From positions 87,977,680 through 88,041,679 of the forward strand of contig CM043962.1 of assembly GCA_014529385.2 (NCBI GenBank): a DNA stretch of 64,000 nt. Direction: 5' to 3'. The DNA comes from Adiantum capillus-veneris (lineage: Eukaryota > Streptophyta > Polypodiopsida > Polypodiales > Pteridaceae). How positions within the stretch are numbered: position 1 is the first letter of the stretch; each line of letters opens with the position of its first letter. This document shows, piece after piece, positions 32,186-42,961 of this stretch. The translations under genes and the position numbers were made by a program. Below the pieces are notes generated by a model. The model ran no database searches and was not told where the DNA came from. It saw nothing but the letters and a program-made list of their open reading frames with translations.

Positions 32186-34142
32186 TCAATCATGAAACTC
32201 CACTTTTCTTTTTTGCTGAGAGGATTCTGCATCCTCAGAGACCCTTTTTCTTTTGTGTTTAGAAGGGGGTGAAAGTTCAGGAGTGGGTGGTGGTGGGGAC
32301 TTGCCAGGCGTTGGTGCTTTGGGCTCCTCAGGGCTTGGCACAGGTGACTTGGCAGGGGTTGGTGCTTTGGGCTCCTGAGGATTGTTTGGCTTGGGTGACT
32401 TGGCAACCTTCTTTGGCAACATGAATGGTAGCTTGAAAGGTGAGCTAGGTGCCTCCCCCTTACTGTTCTTAAGTGTACAATGCTTTTGAACCTTGAATTT
32501 CAATGGTGAGTGGAATGGATCGCCCTTTGTATCTGCTCTTTTTTTTCCAGGACTCTTCTTGGTGGGACTCTTCCCCTTGGCAGTCTTCTTGGTGGGAGTC
32601 TTCCCCTTGGCAGGGTTCTTCTTCTTTGTGGGACTCTTCCCCTTGGCGGGACTCTTCTTGTGATCCTTTTTCTTTGTATGGATCTTCTTTGCAGGACTTT
32701 TCTTCTTCTGATCCATTTTCTTTGCTTCCAAACCTTTGGTGGCTCTACCTTCCTTTGGTGGCAAAGGAGATTCTAGATCATTTGGATGTATTGATTTTTC
32801 CAAAACCATAGAAACAGCCTTCTCTCTCACCCATGTGACCCAAGACTCTGGATAGTCATGCAACTGAAAAAAATAGAAAAAGGAACTAAAGGACATGAGT
32901 AAATACATACATAAAACATCAAAATAAATACATGAGCCACACACTTACAGTGAGTGTAGTCATCCGACACCTTGACTCAAGATATCTCCATGCATTGGCA
33001 AGCACCCTCCATCCACAAGATGTTGAGGCTGTCTATAAAGGCACTTTTTGATTGTAGTACTTGAAAGCTTCTATATTGCAATCCTTATTTGTGGTACTCA
33101 GGTGACCAACAATAAGTTTGGCAGCACTGCAAGAAGACATTGAATCAGAAAGCTACTAATAGAAAACAATGGGCCATCAAGCATAGATTATGCTTCATAC
33201 TTACAGTTTACTTCCCCCATGGATACTTGACAATGAATTCATAAATATAATATCTTTCTCCAAAAGATTGAAGATAATAAGACTCCAATGTCCTCTACAA
33301 AATAAAAAACAATTAGCTAAGAATACCACAAAATGTTAAAAATAACATGTAAGGAGTTTAGATTTACCCTTCAACATAGGGGTATGATATGTAATTGCAG
33401 GTCAGCATGTTAAAATCTTCAAAAAAACTTGAAAGGGTTCCTTGCTTGTTAAAAAGGCAGTGTGTCACTAGAGGGTCAAGTATGGAAATTTGCATAGCTA
33501 GAGCCTCTGGAAGATCCCTCATAAGACACCTGGAAAAGAAAACACAAGCCCCAATGAGCCCCTTGTGCCAAGCACCTTGCACATGCACTAATAATTAGCA
33601 AAGGAGCAACACATACCCGAGACAGATAAAGAGCACAGTGTCATCAAGCTCAATGTTGGGATTTACAAGCATACTTGTGTCTTGAGGAAAAATATCCAAA
33701 TACGCCTCAGTATCTCCAAACAGTCCGAAGCTGGCGATTTTCTTATTTTAGAGATGCTATTTGGTTTTCAAGTTCTAAAATTCTTGTTGCATTTGAAGAC
33801 AAAACAGTTTTGAGATATTGAATGTAATGTGTATGATCAATGTGTAAATGAGATAACCTAGAACTATATCCTAGTAAGCCATCAACCCCATCACCAACAA
33901 ATCTCATCAAATCATGTGGTGTGTGAAAAGATGGATACCTTCTAGTGCTAGGATTTGGTGGATACAAGCTCCCATCTGTCCATATATCAATGTGTTTCTT
34001 TCCCTCGTTGCGAAGTTTCTTTTGCTTCCTTTGCAATTGTAACTGGTCTTTGATAGACACTCTGCGTAGTAGCATATTCCTGGCTTAGCTTAATGTTCAA
34101 GTGAAACTTGCGGTTATCACTAATGGAAGATGTATTATTCAT
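32186..34142 (-). pseudogene. Ulp1/C48-type cysteine protease with lysine-rich SPxK tail
   Basis: Minus-strand exons joined at GT-AG sites: start MNNTSSISDNRKFHLNIKL (34142), LYPPNPSTRRYPSFHTPHDL, then NIELDDTVLFICLG (ending near 33617). Next comes CLMRDLPEALAMQISILDP (33533) to YPYVEG, then GHWSLIIFNLL with FMNSLSS (about 33298-33211), then KLIVGHLSTTN to TSCGWRVLANAWRYL (33129-32952). The last exon starts LHDYPESWVTWVREKAV (32865). GHWSLII, FMNSL and CGW match the His, Asp and Cys blocks of Ulp1 SUMO proteases, although the Asp is Asn here. A TAG replaces the usual Gln region just before SCGW. Frame changes lie near 34090 and 33745. The tail of about 200 residues repeats KSPAKGKSPTKK-like motifs as in histone H1. 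All splice phases I checked keep frame. Confidence 0.75.
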
Positions 34143-34475
34143 TGTAAGTAATGAAGGAGCAAAAAGTATAATGGAAATAACATAGCAGCAGAACAAGGTG
34201 CATCAGAGAAGAAGAGATAAAGCTCTCGAAAGGTGAGAGAAAAAAGAAAGTGGAAACAACTATTTTCCGCCAAGTGACGTAAATGAAAACAAATTTCGAG
34301 GTGAGCCACAAAAGAATGTGAAGAAAACGATATCTTTTTGAATATTTAGAGATATGTACCTAGATACGCTTTAGATTGCGTAGATATGCTTTAAATGACC
34401 AAAACGGAAAAATTTGGAGCCGTTTTGACCACAATCGGCTCTGCTAATTAGTAATTTAACCAATTCCTTACACAA

Positions 34476-34504
34476 CCCTTTTTGAGTCGTTTTTGGCCCT
34501 AATG
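34476..34504 (-). repeat. Right terminal inverted repeat
   Basis: 29 bp, an exact inverted match to the left end at 30178-30206. Confidence 0.93.
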
Positions 34505-36484
34505 AAACAACTTTTTGCCATTTTTGAGAGCATACATAACATGCAAATGAAAGTGTTTGACCTCAAACCAATCCATCAAGATCATATCCATAATATAGAC
34601 TAACACTCTATCACATCACTTCACCCATTCGATAGTCATATAACAAACGGTAACACAGAAAGAAAGCCAGTTTATTCATTTCTGTCTATGGGTTCTAGTT
34701 GACTAACCATATACCCTCACATGAGTTTATGGACATCTAATAATTGAAATCAACTTACCAAAATAAATCATAAATCATACATAAGTGGCTCGCTTAACTC
34801 GCGATGTCATTGTGCGCGTCTATTGCACATGTCAATGCAAGGAACTTGCCGATACACTGTGTGTGAGCCACAAATGGCTCCAAGCACGTAACTAGCCTAA
34901 ACTAGTAAGCTCAAAGATGACGATGGTGTGTCACTCACTGCTCTATGCTTGATGTCGTGGAGGATTCATCGTCACGAAGAAGAGGGAGATGCCACTACGC
35001 TGCGCTCAACCGCCTCGCCGCCATCGTGTCGCCGTCACAATGCTCTCTCTCTCTCTCTCACGCATACACACACACACACAATGAGATGAAGAAGAAGAAG
35101 ATGGAGATGCAGCAAGAGAACTCTTCAATTGCACAAATGAGAGAATGAGTGAATTTTAGGTTTAGTTGACTTTCATATGAGCTCGCCCCATTCACACTTG
35201 GGCGCCCATGCGTAGCCAACTAATCCCTTGAATGTTCCAGTTAGAGTGCGCCTCTCATCGGCAGTCACTCTTACCCTTTTCCTATTAGACCAACAAGCCC
35301 GGTACCTGACTCTACCAAATAAATAATACGGTGTCTGTCTTAGGTGATAGGAATGTGCGTGAGGGTTAACAGTCTTATGGTACTCCCCCTTGGTAGCACC
35401 CCTACACGCATAGGTAAAAATTGGTTATGGAATGATTAATAACTCGTATACCCAGGGCGATAACGGAGACCTAAACAAATTTATCATCAATTTTACTCAA
35501 TATTTTCAATTGGTTAAGTGGGTTTGCCCATCCGGTGAATCTATATGGTGGTTCTCCAAGGAGCCTGGGGTTCAAAATTTTGACTAAGTGCAGTGGGCAG
35601 CAAGTTGTTTTTTGACCATATCTCTTAGCTCGTGCGTGATTTTCACATGATACCAAATAGAAAATGTTCTAAATGATGTGATTTATCTCTGGTATAAAGG
35701 GTTACGTCTGATTCATAAAGTTGTGAGTTATGACCAAAACAATGTTCCTGTCGCTTCTATAACATGAAACAAAAAGCGCTTTTTATACACACACATGATC
35801 ATAAACACATCGTGTGCATAAATCAATGTGTTAAACATGATGAAATAATCATTGGGAAACTCCATAAGTACTCAAAAAATCCATATATGCACTCATATAT
35901 GAAAAAAAATCCCAGAGAGGGTGACTACTCAAAAAAATGACATAGAGAGAGAGATGATGATGGCTATGGAGTTTAGAGCTTCTCACTCTACTTTAGGATC
36001 TTTTTCTTCTTCTTCCCGTATACGAGAGAGAGGAGCTTATGGATATGGTGATGAAGTGCTTGCACCACTCCGTATAATAGATACGTATAGCCTTGAGGTA
36101 GTAGACGCAACAAAAAGCATTGAAAATTGAGCACTGCATGTGAATTTATAGGCACTGTGCAAGACCAAAGTGAGCTCCAAGCCAAAATCTAGTGCTAGTT
36201 TTTGAGCCAGGAATAGCTGCAAGCTTTTGGGAACTTTGCTAAAAACATGCCTTGGCTTTTGGTGGTCAACTCTCCTAGTTACCATCCAATTTTTACAGTA
36301 AAATTGATCGATTTAATAGTATCTTGCCAACTAATGGAACCTTGACTTGACTATGCCGCACCGTGATGTCCTGACATAATTTTGACTTTCCCGTACTGCC
36401 CTGGCATATATACGATACTAATTTCCATAAAAATAATTCTCGTAAAAATCCTGTTTAGTCTCATTTTTCTCCGTGTGATCATTT
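34505..36484 (-). repeat. Interior of presumed long 5' LTR
   Basis: Outside the TIR element this stretch has no supported gene. It contains a short (CT)n/(CA)n tract at 35041-35080 next to a GC-richer block (34960-35040), which could be a promoter or transcribed leader, and a small open frame at 35921-36130 (plus) that I cannot support as a gene. It is assigned to the LTR only because the nested insertions on both sides leave it as the connecting sequence. Confidence 0.35.
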
Positions 36485-37008
36485 TTAAATCGACGGAGAC
36501 TAAAATTAATATTTTTATGCTTAGGTCATCCTAAAACGCATATTGCTTTTCAAAAACGCCGAAAAGCATGAAAAGCTAAAAATAACATTATTTTAAAAAA
36601 AATCTAAAATTGAACCACGGGTTCTCCTTGTCCACTCAAATAAGAAAGGGGACCTCTTTTCACTAAAAAACACTAAAAATCATGAAAAGCTAAAAATAGC
36701 GTGAAAAGCACTCGAAAAGAAGATCTTTATAAAATTGAACCAATAGCTTTCCTGGAACATGCAGATTAAGGATCCGACCCTACTTTTTGCAAAAAAGCAC
36801 CTAAAAGCATGAAAAAGCTTTTAAAATAGCAATTTTTCCAAAACATAAATAAATGTTTGTCCGACCTATTGGAACATGGAAACGGCCTTGCTTTTTACTT
36901 TAGAACCTTTCAACGCAAATCAAGCATCTTAATTCAAAACTTGACAAAATAGATGTTGAAAGCTATTTTTCTTATTTTTAAAAGAGCCCAAAAATTGGGG
37001 ATCTTACA
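36485..37008 (-). repeat. 5' end of the chromovirus LTR
   Basis: On the minus strand it begins TGTAAGATCCCCAATTTTTG at 37008. Positions 36770-37008 match the 3' LTR stub at 13980-14220. Further inside, the block 'aagcatgaaaagctaaaaata' occurs several times (near 36565, 36675, 36805), so the LTR has internal short repeats. It abuts the tandem array at 37009. Confidence 0.7.
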
Positions 37009-37398
37009 GCTGCCTATGGTGGAATGGAGCATATCTTGGACAAGTGTTTGATCTAATGGATCTCTATGTTTGAATAGAGCATAAATTGGACAGTGGTGGA
37101 CCTTATGGTCCTCTATGTTTTAATGGAGCATAGCTTAGATAAGTGGTAGACCTTATGGCTCTCTATCCTTCAATAGAACATAGATTGGACACATGGTGGA
37201 CCTGGTATCTTTCTATGCTTGAATTGGTCTTAGCTTGGACAAGTGGTGGAACTTATGGCTCTCTATCCGTCAATATAGCATAGACTAGACAAGTGGTGGA
37301 CCTTGTGTCTTTCTATGCTTGAATGGATCTTAGGTTGGACAAGTGGTGGATCTTGTACCTCTCTATTCTTGAATGGAGCATAGTTTGGACAAGTAGTG
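37009..37398. repeat. Tandem array of about 60 bp units, left of gypsy insertion
   Basis: Units contain 'agcttggacaagtggtgga', 'cttatggctctctatg' and 'cttgaatggagcata'. About six units. The array continues at 46470 on the far side of the gypsy element. Confidence 0.9.
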
Positions 37399-38927
37399 TG
37401 TCATAAAATCTAATATCTGACCAACTCAAATCATTTTCTCATATTAAACTAATCATTTAATGTGGGAGAATAAATGGGAACAAGGGTTAAAATATAGACA
37501 TGTGCTTACTGATCTATCTCAACACAGGGCCAATGGTAAAGGGGTCCAAATGAGAGGCGGTTTGTCAAAGAGAAAGTCTAGCTAAGGGAGATTAAAGACC
37601 TTAGGGTTAGCTTCATTAAATACCTCCAAAGGTTAGTGTTAAAATTCATTTGACCTTAGGCAAGCTAGGGTTGTGCTTGAGGTGGGAACCCGACCTAAGC
37701 TTGAGGTGCTTGTCGTGCTTGCTGACTAAGGTGCTTAATGACTAAGGTGCTAAGGTGCTCCATGAATAAGGTGCTTGAGGGGTTAAGGGTTCAAAAATTT
37801 AAAGCACATCCCTACTCATGAGGGGATGAGCCCTCTTTGTAGGAGCTAGAGAGAGAACACATACATCCTCACATAAGGAAAGCTTGGTACAAAGACATCA
37901 ACTAGGACACTTGTCAAGATCCTCTTCATGTTGCCCTCAAAGTGTGCCTAAAGCCTATTGGTTGGCCTCCCAAGGGTCCAAATATAATTTGGTTAATTTA
38001 ATTAAATGTTTATGCATTTATCAAGTACTTTTTCTCAAAGGGGAAAGGGGGCCACTTGTCCCAAGGCTAGCATGCTTTCTTAATATGCACTAAGCATGTG
38101 ATTGGCCAGAGGTTTAAGGAGGTCCAATCAGGTGCAGGCTAGTGCTAGAAGAGGGGGTCGACCAAAGCAAGGAGGGGACTAGTTTGGGGGGTATACTCTC
38201 CCACACGCACACACGCACTCTCTCTCTCTCTCTCTCTCTCTCTCATTGTGTGGAATGAAAAGTGCAAGAGCTCCATCTCCTTCTCCAAAGCTTGTAGAGA
38301 AGTTGAGAGCCTACATCACACTCTTGACTATGGAATGCAAATCCAACCAAGAGTCATGCTTCAATGCTTAAGATTTTCATCTTCTCCATCTTCATTACTA
38401 GGCTATTATGTATGCTAAGAAACAAGAGTGATGATAAGTGAGGAACTTTTTCTTTCTCCTATGAATGTTTCTTCTTCCTCTTCCCTATCCTCATTCTCCG
38501 CTAGCTCTCTCCATCTTTGAAGGTGTTTGAGGCCTTGGGATTGAGGCCGGGGATGGTTAATTCTTTTTACAAAGTCTATGTTATGCTCATGATGCATGAA
38601 GCTTTCCATATTCATTGCATCACCTAGGTCACAAGGAACACAAAGATTGTCTTTTACCAAGTCTCTCTTGATGGGAGAAACTATAATACAAAAGCCTATT
38701 GGAGGGGGGACCGGCTCCACATAAATCCGGTCCTCAATTGTTTTCAAGTTCTCTAAAATCTCTCTCTTACAAAAGTATTGTTATTGTCAAGTTAATTAAG
38801 TATTATGGTTATGTTGCTACCGCTAATTAAATTCACCCTCTATGCTCTCAGAGTAGTCTCACAAAAATGCTCACTCTAATTCTCCTAATTCCGCTATTCT
38901 CAAAGTTCTTAGGCCATTTACATTACA
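37399..38927 (+). repeat. Gypsy 5' LTR, 1529 bp
   Basis: Starts TGTCATAAAATC and ends TTTACATTACA. It contains 'aaggtgct' minisatellite words (37730-37770), a (CT)n tract at 38217-38243 and the 'ggaggggggaccgg' landmark shared with the two solo LTRs of this window. Confidence 0.95.
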
Positions 38928-38928
38928 A

Positions 38929-38939
38929 TGGTATTAGAG
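38929..38939 (+). promoter_or_regulatory. Gypsy primer-binding site
   Basis: TGGTATTAGAG, one base different from the usual initiator-Met complement TGGTATCAGAG, one base after the LTR end. Confidence 0.85.
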
Positions 38940-39319
38940 TTATTGGTTTTTCTTTTCTTGCTTAAAGAAGAGAGGTCCTTAAGTTGTCCATGAAAGGTTG
39001 GGCATTTCATTGTAATAGGGTAAGTGGGATAGAGATCTATTATCTTAGTTGAGAATCACTTTGTTCAAGGTACACCATAGTCTTAATAATGGAGCCTTTC
39101 AAGGCTTGCCTTTGGCTTAACTATTATTGAGCTACGAGCAAGTTTAACAAGAACCATAATAAACCGAGCAATGCTAGACCCTCTCTACTAGTCTTTGCAA
39201 GCAATAGTGTCTAAACCACGGGTGTGGATGCTTGAGGAGACTGATTTTCAAAGAAGATAGCGACTAAGGTTTTTGAGGGTACCAAAGCACAAAGTAATCT
39301 ATACATAAGTTTAATTAGC

Positions 39320-40720
39320 ATGGATGACAATATCCAAGAGAGTAGAATGAACATTGATAACTTTGATTTTGCACATAAAGGTGCTAACGATGATGCCCCC
39401 ATGTTTGCTAATTATCTTGTTACTAGGTTGTAGCAAGCTATGGGCAACCCTGCTTTGCAAGCCGAAGTTAACTACTTTGTGCTTATGGGATTTCCCTTCC
39501 TCTCTAAGAGGAGAGAGAGCTTAGGAGGCCTCTTGATGAAAGCCCCAAACAGAATACTCTCTCCCATAAGAGAGAAGGAATCCAAAGAACGAGAAAGAAG
39601 TGAATCCCTAAGTTCGTCTGAAGATGTGGCTCCACAAAGATGGCGGTCTAGATGATTGCCAACTCCTCCCAAGAGGAAATGGTCAACCCATAGTCTTTCT
39701 CCTCGTCACCCCAAAAGGGAAGAGAGGAAACAAAGGAAGAAGGAGGTCACCCTTTTCCCCTTCTTCTTCACCTTCATTATCTTCCGACAAAAGCAATAGC
39801 TATTCTCCTAGAGAATACAAGAGGAGAGGACATCGCAAATCTTACCATGCATGGCGAAGGTCCCAAAAGCTCAAGAAGTTTAAAGAGGGAGGAAAGAGTA
39901 TCTCTTTTCTCACCTATGATGGCACCTTTGGTGCTACCAACAAAGTATTGTCCTTCATCCAGCAATTTGATGCAGCCTTTGGAGATGAGGGCTTCACGGA
40001 TTCCTCCAATCCATGCCATGTAGCTATACACTTCCAAAAATCTACTTGTCAATGGTGGGCTAGCCCCAAATACATGGAAAACTCTACGAGTTTTCATCAT
40101 GAAGCAATTCCTTGCAAGAGATTCAAAGGACAAAGTGCTTACCGAATGGTGGAATTTGAAGCTTCTCTCCCATGAGTCTATCAACAAATATGTGGAAAAG
40201 TTTTGGGATTTACATCTCAAGGCTACTTTCTTTCAAAAGATAGACTTTGCCGAGCAAAAGCAACAATTTTGTGCAGGACTACTTGAAGAGATGTCCGAGT
40301 ACGTCAACTCCCAATGGCTTCGTTCTATCAACAAAGTAGTCCTCTATAATATGGTTGCTTTGCGCATCAATTTCTAACAAGGGGCTAGAAGGAATGTCGA
40401 GCCCATGGAAACCAAAGACAAGTGATGCAAAGGGGAAAACCAAGCCCAAAATTATTCCCAAGGCAATTCCAACAACAACAACAACAATCGGTCCAAGGAG
40501 AAGGGAGTTTACAAAGGTAAAAATAAACTCTCTCCTGAAGAGCCTCAATCTTATCACAAGGACCACAAATGTTTTAAGTGTGGGGAGCAAGGACATGGCT
40601 ATCGTTCTTGCCCCAAGAGAAATGCCCACAATGAGACTCCTAGAGCTTTCACTATCGAAGCTCCAAAAGAGGATGCTCATTGCAAAGGATCCCTCTCTCC
40701 TATGCTTGGGGTAAGGCTCG
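39320..40720 (+). pseudogene. Gypsy gag with CCHC knuckle
   Basis: Starts MDDNIQESRMNIDNFDFAHK at 39320. A TAG follows TRL at about 39430, then NPALQAEVNYFVLMGFPFL. The capsid domain reads FLTYDGTFGATNKVLSFIQQ, SNPCHVAIHFQKSTCQWWAS, then in another frame MKQFLARDSKDKVLTEW, SINKYVEKFWDLHLKAT and EQKQQFCAGLLEEMSEYVNS. The knuckle CFKCGEQGHGYRSCPKRN lies near 40570. An Arg/Ser-rich segment near 39700-39850 precedes the capsid. Several frame changes make it non-functional. Confidence 0.88.
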
Positions 40721-40729
40721 GGGGGTTCA

Positions 40730-40975
40730 CTATGTGTAAAACTACCATATCACATGCGTTCAAGACAAGTTTATAAAACCCCTTATTTGTGATTTTTTTA
40801 AAGAATATAATGTACCCTTTTCTTAAAATCTTTAAGTTTTTTTCAGATTTGAAAAAAAAATGTCCTTCTGTAAATATATTTCTGTAAGTTTCAAGAATTT
40901 TAAATACCCTTCTGTTGAACTCATGTGATAGGTTACATTTTTATTAGGTGACCTCTCCGGGGGGAAGGGTAAGGG
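40730..40975. other. AT-rich spacer between gag and protease
   Basis: About 240 bp with stops in all frames and several poly-A/T runs, where gypsy elements normally have continuous coding sequence. A small insertion or replacement is likely; no ends could be defined. Confidence 0.4.
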
Positions 40976-40978
40976 TGT

Positions 40979-41540
40979 GACCTTGGCTCTACTCATAGCT
41001 TCATATCAACGAAGTTTGGCATTAAATTGGGCATTCAAGTTTTTGAGATGGGATATATTGTAACTGTCGATGCAGCTTTCAAGGGACAGCAAGCTTCCGT
41101 TACTCCCTTGATTGAGAAGTTGAGGCTTCATGTCCAAAGCTATGTCAACAAAGAAGGAGTTTTCATCTCTCCTCTCTACCATGCGGATTTTATCCTAGGG
41201 GCACCATGGTTCAACCGCACCTACAAGGAAAAGAGCATGTATATAGATGCTAGTGAGTCTGGTCGTACTATACCCCTTGTAAATACTCTTGCTTTTAATA
41301 GATCAATGAAAAGCTTAGTTTTTGCGTACATGATTTTTGTCAAAGAGTTCTATAAAGGTACTAATGTTTCATCAAGTGTAAATGGTAGGAATCAAGAAGA
41401 GTTAAACTTGTCTAATTTTCTAAATGGATTCGAATATGTGTTCATCAATGATATCTCTATAAACTTACCTCCAAAACGAGGGGATTATGACCATGGAAAT
41501 GAGCTCCTACCAGGAAGCTCACCACCTAACAATCCTCCTT
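40979..41540 (+). pseudogene. Gypsy aspartic protease
   Basis: The frame starts DLGSTHSFISTKFGIKLGIQ at 40979. The active site is D-L-G instead of D-S-G, a change that should impair catalysis. It continues to YHADFILGAPWFNRTYKE, the conserved ILGxxW hinge, and ends NLPPKRGDYDHGNELLPGSS just before a TAG at 41540. The linker to RT (DHxxELLPG) is typical for plant gypsy elements. Confidence 0.88.
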
Positions 41541-42828
41541 AGCGATTTTCCCAAGCTCAACAAGAGGAGATCATGAGGCAAGTACAAGAATTGCTATACA
41601 AAGGGATGGTGAGGCCTAGCTCCTCTCCCTTTTGTTCTCTAGTCCTTTTAGTGCAAAACAACGATGGTACATACCGCATGTATGTGGACTATCGAGCACT
41701 AAACCATATCACTATCAAAAATAGATTTCTCGTACCTCACGTAGAAGATCTTTTTGATAAGCTACAAGGCTCTACCTACTTCAGTACGATTGACCTTAAA
41801 AGTGGCTATCATCAAATAAGGATAGTGAATGAAGATATCCTAAAGACAGTGTTTTGTACAACGTGTGGCCTTTATGAATATCTAGTCATGCCTTTTGGCT
41901 TAAGTAATGCACGTGACCAAGTTCAATTGTTTAATGGATAAAATATTTAGACCCTAGTGCAAATTCATTGGAGTTTTCTTTGATGATATCATCATCTACT
42001 TTAAGTCCTTGGAGGAACACAAGCAACATCTCCAGGTGATTTTTCAAGCATTGAGGAGCTTTTTATCAATCAAAAGAAAAGTGAAATTTTCCTTCAAGAG
42101 ATTCAATAATTAAGTCATATTATCTCTCAAGATGGTATCCGTATGGATCTATCAAAGCTGGATATAATAAAAGCATGGCCTAACCCAAGGAATCTACATG
42201 AGCTAAGAAGCTTTATTGGTATGTGTGCATATTATAGACGCTTCATAGAAAAATTCTCTCAAATAGCAGGACCATTACATGACTTAACAAAGAAGAATGT
42301 TAAGTACTCATGGACTGCTAAGGAGAAAAATACTTTTGACAAGCTCAAACAAAATCGTACCTCCCAGCTAGTCCTTATGCTACCAGATCTCTCAAAGCCA
42401 TTTGAGGTCCACAATGTGATGCTTGTGGTGATTGCCTTGGGGTAGTCTTGCTTCAAGAAGGGCATGCCATAGCTTATGAGAGCCAAAGTCTCAATGCCAA
42501 ATGAGTCTTGGTCATATACAAAAAAGAGATTTTAGTTTTTCTACATGCCCTAGACACATGGAAGCACTATCTATTGGGGACTCCATTTATTTTACAAACA
42601 GACCACCAAAGTCTCAAGTACTTCATGACACAAACCAAGCTTTCCAACAAGCAAATGAGGTGGGAAAATTTTCTTTTGAAATTTTATTTTCATATTGCTG
42701 GTAAGCACAATCAAGTGGCCGATACACTTTCACGATCACCAAGAGTTAATGCGGTGTCTATAGCAACTAACAATGATCTATCTTCTATGATAGATGAGTA
42801 TGCTACTGACCCTGACTTTAATACATAA
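41541..42828 (+). pseudogene. Gypsy reverse transcriptase and RNase H
   Basis: RT blocks: QEEIMRQVQELLYKGMVRPS, DGTYRMYVDYRALNHITIKN, STIDLKSGYHQIRIVNEDI, YEYLVMPFGLSNAR. After a frame break the catalytic box GVFFDDIIIYF follows near 41970-42000. Then DLSKLDIIKAWPNPRNLHE and RSFIGMCAYYRRFIEKFSQI. RNase H: PDLSKPFEVH, HALDTWKHYLLGTPFILQTD, QMRWENFLLKFYFHIAGK and QVADTLSRSPRVNAV. At least four frame changes or stops are present. The end overlaps a 134 bp tandem duplication. Confidence 0.92.
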
Positions 42829-42961
42829 TTGCTAGTAAGCACAATCAAGTGGCCGATACACTTTCACGATCACCAAGAGTTAATGTGGTGTCTATAGCAA
42901 CTAACAATGATCTATCTTCTATGATAGATGAGTATGCTACTGACCCTGACTATAATACATA
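42694..42961 (+). repeat. 134 bp tandem duplication inside pol
   Basis: 42694-42827 and 42828-42961 are almost identical. They begin 'attgctggtaagcac' and 'attgctagtaagcac' and end 'taatacata'. The unit encodes the RNase H-integrase junction (HNQVADTLSRSPRVNAV). Only a few substitutions separate the copies, so the duplication is later than the insertion. Confidence 0.95.

Larger units (their letters stand above)
30178..34504. mobile_element. DNA transposon-like element with 29 bp perfect TIRs and two convergent genes
   Basis: A 29 bp sequence starting CATTAGGGCCAAAAACGAC at 30178 is repeated perfectly inverted at 34476-34504. Flanks share AAA (30175-30177 and 34505-34507). Alternatively the direct TA next to the inner GGGCC/GGCCC edges is the duplication, so the exact superfamily is unresolved. 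Inside are two genes converging on a (TA)n run: a plus-strand gene (30619-31878) and a minus-strand gene for a C48-like protease (34142-32186). Both have introns with GT-AG ends and a few inactivating changes. Neither protein shows a transposase motif I recognise. Confidence 0.75.

Noticed and set aside
31966-32262. Ile-Tyr repeat proteins
   Set aside because: Six-frame translation of the (TA)n microsatellite.
35921-36130. Short Met-rich frame as a host gene first exon
   Set aside because: No donor with a matching downstream exon could be found, and the frame is too short to support.
38415-38747. Frame with DRIYVEPVPPP, also seen in the opposite solo LTR at 53165-53443 (DRICMEPIPPP)
   Set aside because: Both are antisense readings of a conserved LTR block near the primer side. 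Shared DNA explains the similarity and neither frame is kept elsewhere in the family.
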